From an uncultured Hymenobacter sp. (GTDB lineage Bacteria > Bacteroidota > Bacteroidia > Cytophagales > Hymenobacteraceae), in contig CAJYPK010000034.1 of assembly GCA_913776615.1 (NCBI GenBank), forward strand, positions 186,001 through 250,000: a stretch of DNA of 64,000 nt, in the 5' to 3' direction. Both the position numbers and the translations under genes were made by a program. The notes under the pieces were generated by a model, which was given only the letters and a program-made list of their open reading frames with translations, was not told the DNA's origin and made no database searches. This document shows, piece after piece, positions 62,701 to 64,000 of the stretch (positions are counted from its first letter, which is position 1; each line of letters begins with the position of its first letter).

Positions 62701-64000
62701 ACCCCAGCGACACGACCACCGTGCTGGCCAACCTGGGCAACACGGTGCAGAACAACCGCGAGATCAGCGCCAACGGCAAGATTGACCTGGTGAAGCTATA
62801 CAACAAGGTGAAGTTTTTGAATATCATCAACAACGCCCAGCCCGCCACCCCGCCCCGCGCCGAGCCCACCGATCCCAACAACCCTGGTGCGCCCACCCGC
62901 CCCAAGCCGGTTGCTCCCGATACGGCCAAGAAAGACCCGTTGCGCTTCGTGAAGGCCGTGCTGCGGGCCGTGATGACGGCGCGCGCCATCGACTTTACCT
63001 ACTCGCAGTCGGCTGGCACGCTGCTGCCGGGCTACCTGCCCAATACCAATTTCCTGGGCTTGCAGCGCGGTTCGCTGGCCCCGGGCGTACCGTTCATCCT
63101 AGGGCAGCAGTACGACCCCAGCGCCATGTACGCCTTGGCAACCTCCAACAACTGGTACACCCAGCAGAGCCAGTACCTCAATACGCCGCTGTCCAACATC
63201 CTCACCGAAAACCTCACGGCCCGCACCACGCTGGAGCCCTTCCGGGGCTTCAACATCAAGTTGGACCTCAAGCGCCAAAAGGTGCGCAACAACGAGGCGT
63301 ATTACCGGAAGGCCATCGACACGACCAGCGTGACTTACCTCACCAGTGGTAACCTCAACCCCTTTGCCGACGGTCGCCTGGCCCCGACGCAGGCGCTGGG
63401 TACCGGCTCGTACAGCGTGAGCACCATCACGGTGCAAACCCTCTTCGGCGACCTCGGGGCCAACGGCGAAACCAGCCGGGCCTTCAACCGCTTCGTGGCC
63501 AACCGGGCCATCGTGCAGCAGCGCCTGCAAGCCGCCAACAACCGGCCCGATACCCGCGACGTGATTACCACGCCCGCCACCGCCACTACGCCCGCCGTCT
63601 ACACCCGGCAGGCTATCAACCTCTACAGCTATAACTCGCAGGACGTATTGCTCCAAAGCTTCCTCGACGCCTACCACGGCAAGTCGTCGGATGGCTACGA
63701 GGCCAAGACCTTCAACCCCTTTGCCGTGATCCCGCTGCCCAACTGGACGGTGCAGTACAATGGTTTCGGCGACCTGCCGGTGGTGCGCAACGTGTTCCGC
63801 TCCTTCGCCCTCAACCACGCCTACTCGTCGGTGTACAGCCTGGGTAGCTATACCACCTCGCTGAGCTATGCCTCCGAGCCCGAGTTTGGCCCCAGCGCGG
63901 CTACGCCCTTCATCTCCAACGCGGCGGGCCAGTACGTACCGTACTACGTGGTGGGCCAGGTGAGCATTATCGAGAGCATGGCCCCGTTGCTGGGCGTCAA
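56793..64000 (+). CDS. sprA: T9SS outer-membrane translocon protein SprA (3' end beyond the window)
   Basis: The open frame runs at least 2402 codons to the window edge and is incomplete at the 3' end. SprA forms the giant outer-membrane barrel through which T9SS cargo is exported. After a signal-like N-terminus (LLTAAVLSSVLLAAVWAAPA) come SprA segments such as YNVRETVGSQIDYRDPTIIS, VGTKLKLTFNYDTKAAFDFD, EFWLMDPFLKVTN, NLGNISEDVLRDQGQHEFEN and, near the edge, SIIESMAPLLGV. I checked the frame at several points and found no shift. The start is TTG at 56793: an in-frame TAA at 56748 and no ATG or GTG in between leave it as the best start. It is downstream of ruvA, with gcvH expected beyond the edge. 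Confidence 0.93.
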   Translation, partial: MKSLLSAGSKLATPGTLLTAAVLSSVLLAAVWAAPAGAAGRRYPTAWSTWVSRLGFPQGLPGQTVPGDTGRYQPSRRPRLRTVRDRPGSRFGQRGRRSPLVLPLPKNVQLQVTPDDSLKNYNVRETVGSQIDYRDPTIISQEQLLKFQERQAINDYYRQKAMGGVAGAPAAPGSAQAQRLIPKIYLGPIADRIFGGSYIDIRPAGSLTLKAGAKFNVNRNPALTLRQQSVGDFIFEQNMNLSLSGQVGTKLKLTFNYDTKAAFDFDNQMKFDYAGQPTDILRKLDLGNVSMPLNNSLITGGSNLFGIKTQLQFGRLGVTAVAATLRGSQDEVRVQNGAQSRTFELKASQYERDRHYFLAQYFRDNYDRALQGLPTVKSGFEIRRLEVWVTNDNRTTDNLRNVVALQDIGEPRLARLYRPNLWITTPDSGRYATPKNSANYLYPTLAAPSSPRGNLQVEPFLNNLTTIKGAVPLVKGLDFERLRARKLQPNEYTFNAQLGYVNLNTALLPDQVLAVSYEYLYNGKSYTVGETQTEYAGAQPDEVIYLKMLKATNPGVGTADPSVNPVNRNLLTRNTPTWDLMMKNIYPLNTSQLNRDNFQLQIIYKDDITGVDLISLKEGARIQNLPLIQVLGLDRVNANNDRNADGNFDYFPGITIDPELGKIIFPSVQPFGSFLKAQFDTLNANPAIANSERVLAQKYVYQALYNQTQSDAQQQQTKDKFFLRGRYQGTSTNDISLPGIGVAQGSVKVYAGSTLLTEGVDYQVYYDQAKVTILNPAYLNSANELRVTFEKNALVQVQPRKLLGTRLDYALSPDVTFGGTAMHILENQAPGINRVNIGDEPANNTILGADLSLRKDSRVLTKLVDRLPFLATKETSTVAFTGEVAKLIAGQSKLGRGENGASYLDDFENARTPYTLGGLAAVPAWRLAATPAPFTGSAVDGLTNGYRRAKLAWYTVDQSYYTNGPNVPAGIAAATLANHYVRGVQRNEVFPNKDLGATGNGFEYTFDLAYFPNERGPYNYTPNIQPGGKYFSAAAGLPNNKFGGISRGITFDTDFDNANVEYLEFWLMDPFLKVTNPNAPASRVNITDQDGNDQATTTGGRLILNLGNISEDVLRDQGQHEFENGLPVPGQDTTGITRRTVFGRVTTQQFLLDAFNATPGARASQDIGLDGLTSAQEQVFFSNIPGYGALPDPSNDDFRHHLDPFYDAANVQILGRYKNYDNYEGNSPENSQLSSSAYPDKEDLNRDNVIQTTEQYYEYPIDLRPGQLTVGQNYVTDKVTNTINGDQVSWYQFRIPIRQPQRVEGNSGQPFGFKNIRFMRLYMTDWQQPVVLRMVQPQFVANQWRQYLSRINDPAVQVPSIGTATDADAFAISTVSVEENGPSVASTNSTGAIPYIVPPNIIRDVEYGSTSVSRQQNEQSLRLTVTNLRDGYAKAAYKNLTTNLLRYKRLRMYLHGEAASASIQYTDNEVRAFIRIGTDYSQNYYEYSLPLRLTKPGATGQLDVWPEINNVDLALQAFIDAKAARNGQASVSYTTPFITYLDPTLREKGPAITIMGNPDLSQVQGCMIGILNPAATNVAGNTDASDKSVTLWADEMRVFDFDNQGGWAANARLNVKLADLANITATGSFIGVGFGGLQDKAQQRSTSDILRGDLNATVAAEKFLPSQLRVKVPVLVQVGRQTITPQYDPLDPDTKLEQSLQKFSKNSDPNAATSYKNLVVDRTTTRSISVLNVRKERGPAQTKTHPWDVENLAVSYAITERLHTDINTQRDYTQSYTAALAYVYQTQPRNYTPLASFKALDNPYLKVFQQVNFTPLPSRFSFRTDLDRRYNERFLQRVTEPGQLPTTAGIAGVFYKSFYINRIYDFKWDLTKALILDYTATNRGVIDEGPGQSIGDNSVAAANRAQQWENLKRGGRTTNFNQTVALTYRLPLDKFPLTDWISADTRYSAHYSWQAASTALGIRTLANPNNPSDTTTVLANLGNTVQNNREISANGKIDLVKLYNKVKFLNIINNAQPATPPRAEPTDPNNPGAPTRPKPVAPDTAKKDPLRFVKAVLRAVMTARAIDFTYSQSAGTLLPGYLPNTNFLGLQRGSLAPGVPFILGQQYDPSAMYALATSNNWYTQQSQYLNTPLSNILTENLTARTTLEPFRGFNIKLDLKRQKVRNNEAYYRKAIDTTSVTYLTSGNLNPFADGRLAPTQALGTGSYSVSTITVQTLFGDLGANGETSRAFNRFVANRAIVQQRLQAANNRPDTRDVITTPATATTPAVYTRQAINLYSYNSQDVLLQSFLDAYHGKSSDGYEAKTFNPFAVIPLPNWTVQYNGFGDLPVVRNVFRSFALNHAYSSVYSLGSYTTSLSYASEPEFGPSAATPFISNAAGQYVPYYVVGQVSIIESMAPLLGV

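Overview
The window is high-GC chromosomal DNA from a Bacteroidota bacterium, most likely Hymenobacter or a close relative (Hymenobacteraceae, Cytophagales). Support comes from a type IX secretion (T9SS) C-terminal domain and a gliding-motility CHU_C domain, the start of the giant SprA translocon gene, a three-gene succinate dehydrogenase operon with a five-helix SdhC, a class II isocitrate dehydrogenase, and repeated Bacteroidota-type -7 promoter elements (TAnnTTTG). No rRNA, tRNA, CRISPR array, transposase or integrase was seen.

Layout. 215-5055 (minus): a cell-envelope block of sugar nucleotidyltransferase, TPR protein and DUF4292 lipoprotein, with a PLP-dependent threonine/serine dehydratase upstream. 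5423-12700: a small unknown protein, dut, an M3 peptidase, a 2Fe-2S flavin reductase, an M23 peptidase, a polyprenyl diphosphate synthase divergent from an alpha/beta hydrolase, and folK. 12862-16777 (minus): fabD and a large secreted fibronectin-type CHU_C protein. 17059-20637: sdhC-sdhA-sdhB. 20721-22477 (minus): a secreted glycerophosphodiester phosphodiesterase broken by one frameshift. 22741-25833: icd, a DUF2975/HTH pair behind it, and a second copy of the last 59 icd codons about 1.45 kb further on, which looks like an insertion scar. 26110-38775: a lipoprotein, a cation diffusion transporter and glucan metabolism (GH31 glucosidase, GT-like protein, glgB), with a CLC channel and gamma-glutamyltransferase. 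38976-44302: the rimP-nusA-infB operon, whose leader contains an intrinsic-terminator-like hairpin. 44530-53197: a small secreted protein, mscL, enoyl-CoA hydratase, a Wzx-like flippase, two tandem tatA genes with long Gln/Asn/Pro tails, gatA and a LysM lytic transglycosylase. 53524-64000: maeB, ruvA and sprA, the last running off the window.

The most unusual non-coding property is the number of large palindromes packed against gene ends. At least five families are present. One supplies, or coincides with, the TAG stop codon of two unrelated genes. Others sit inside operons (sdhA/sdhB and rimP/nusA). Several genes have a TAnnTTTG-like element exactly four bases before ATG, which suggests leaderless mRNAs. 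The best candidates for follow-up are the icd 3'-end duplication and its cargo, the rimP leader hairpin, the stop-codon-docking palindromes and the glycosyltransferase-like protein with a disordered N-terminal half. No complete, obviously new multi-gene system was found.
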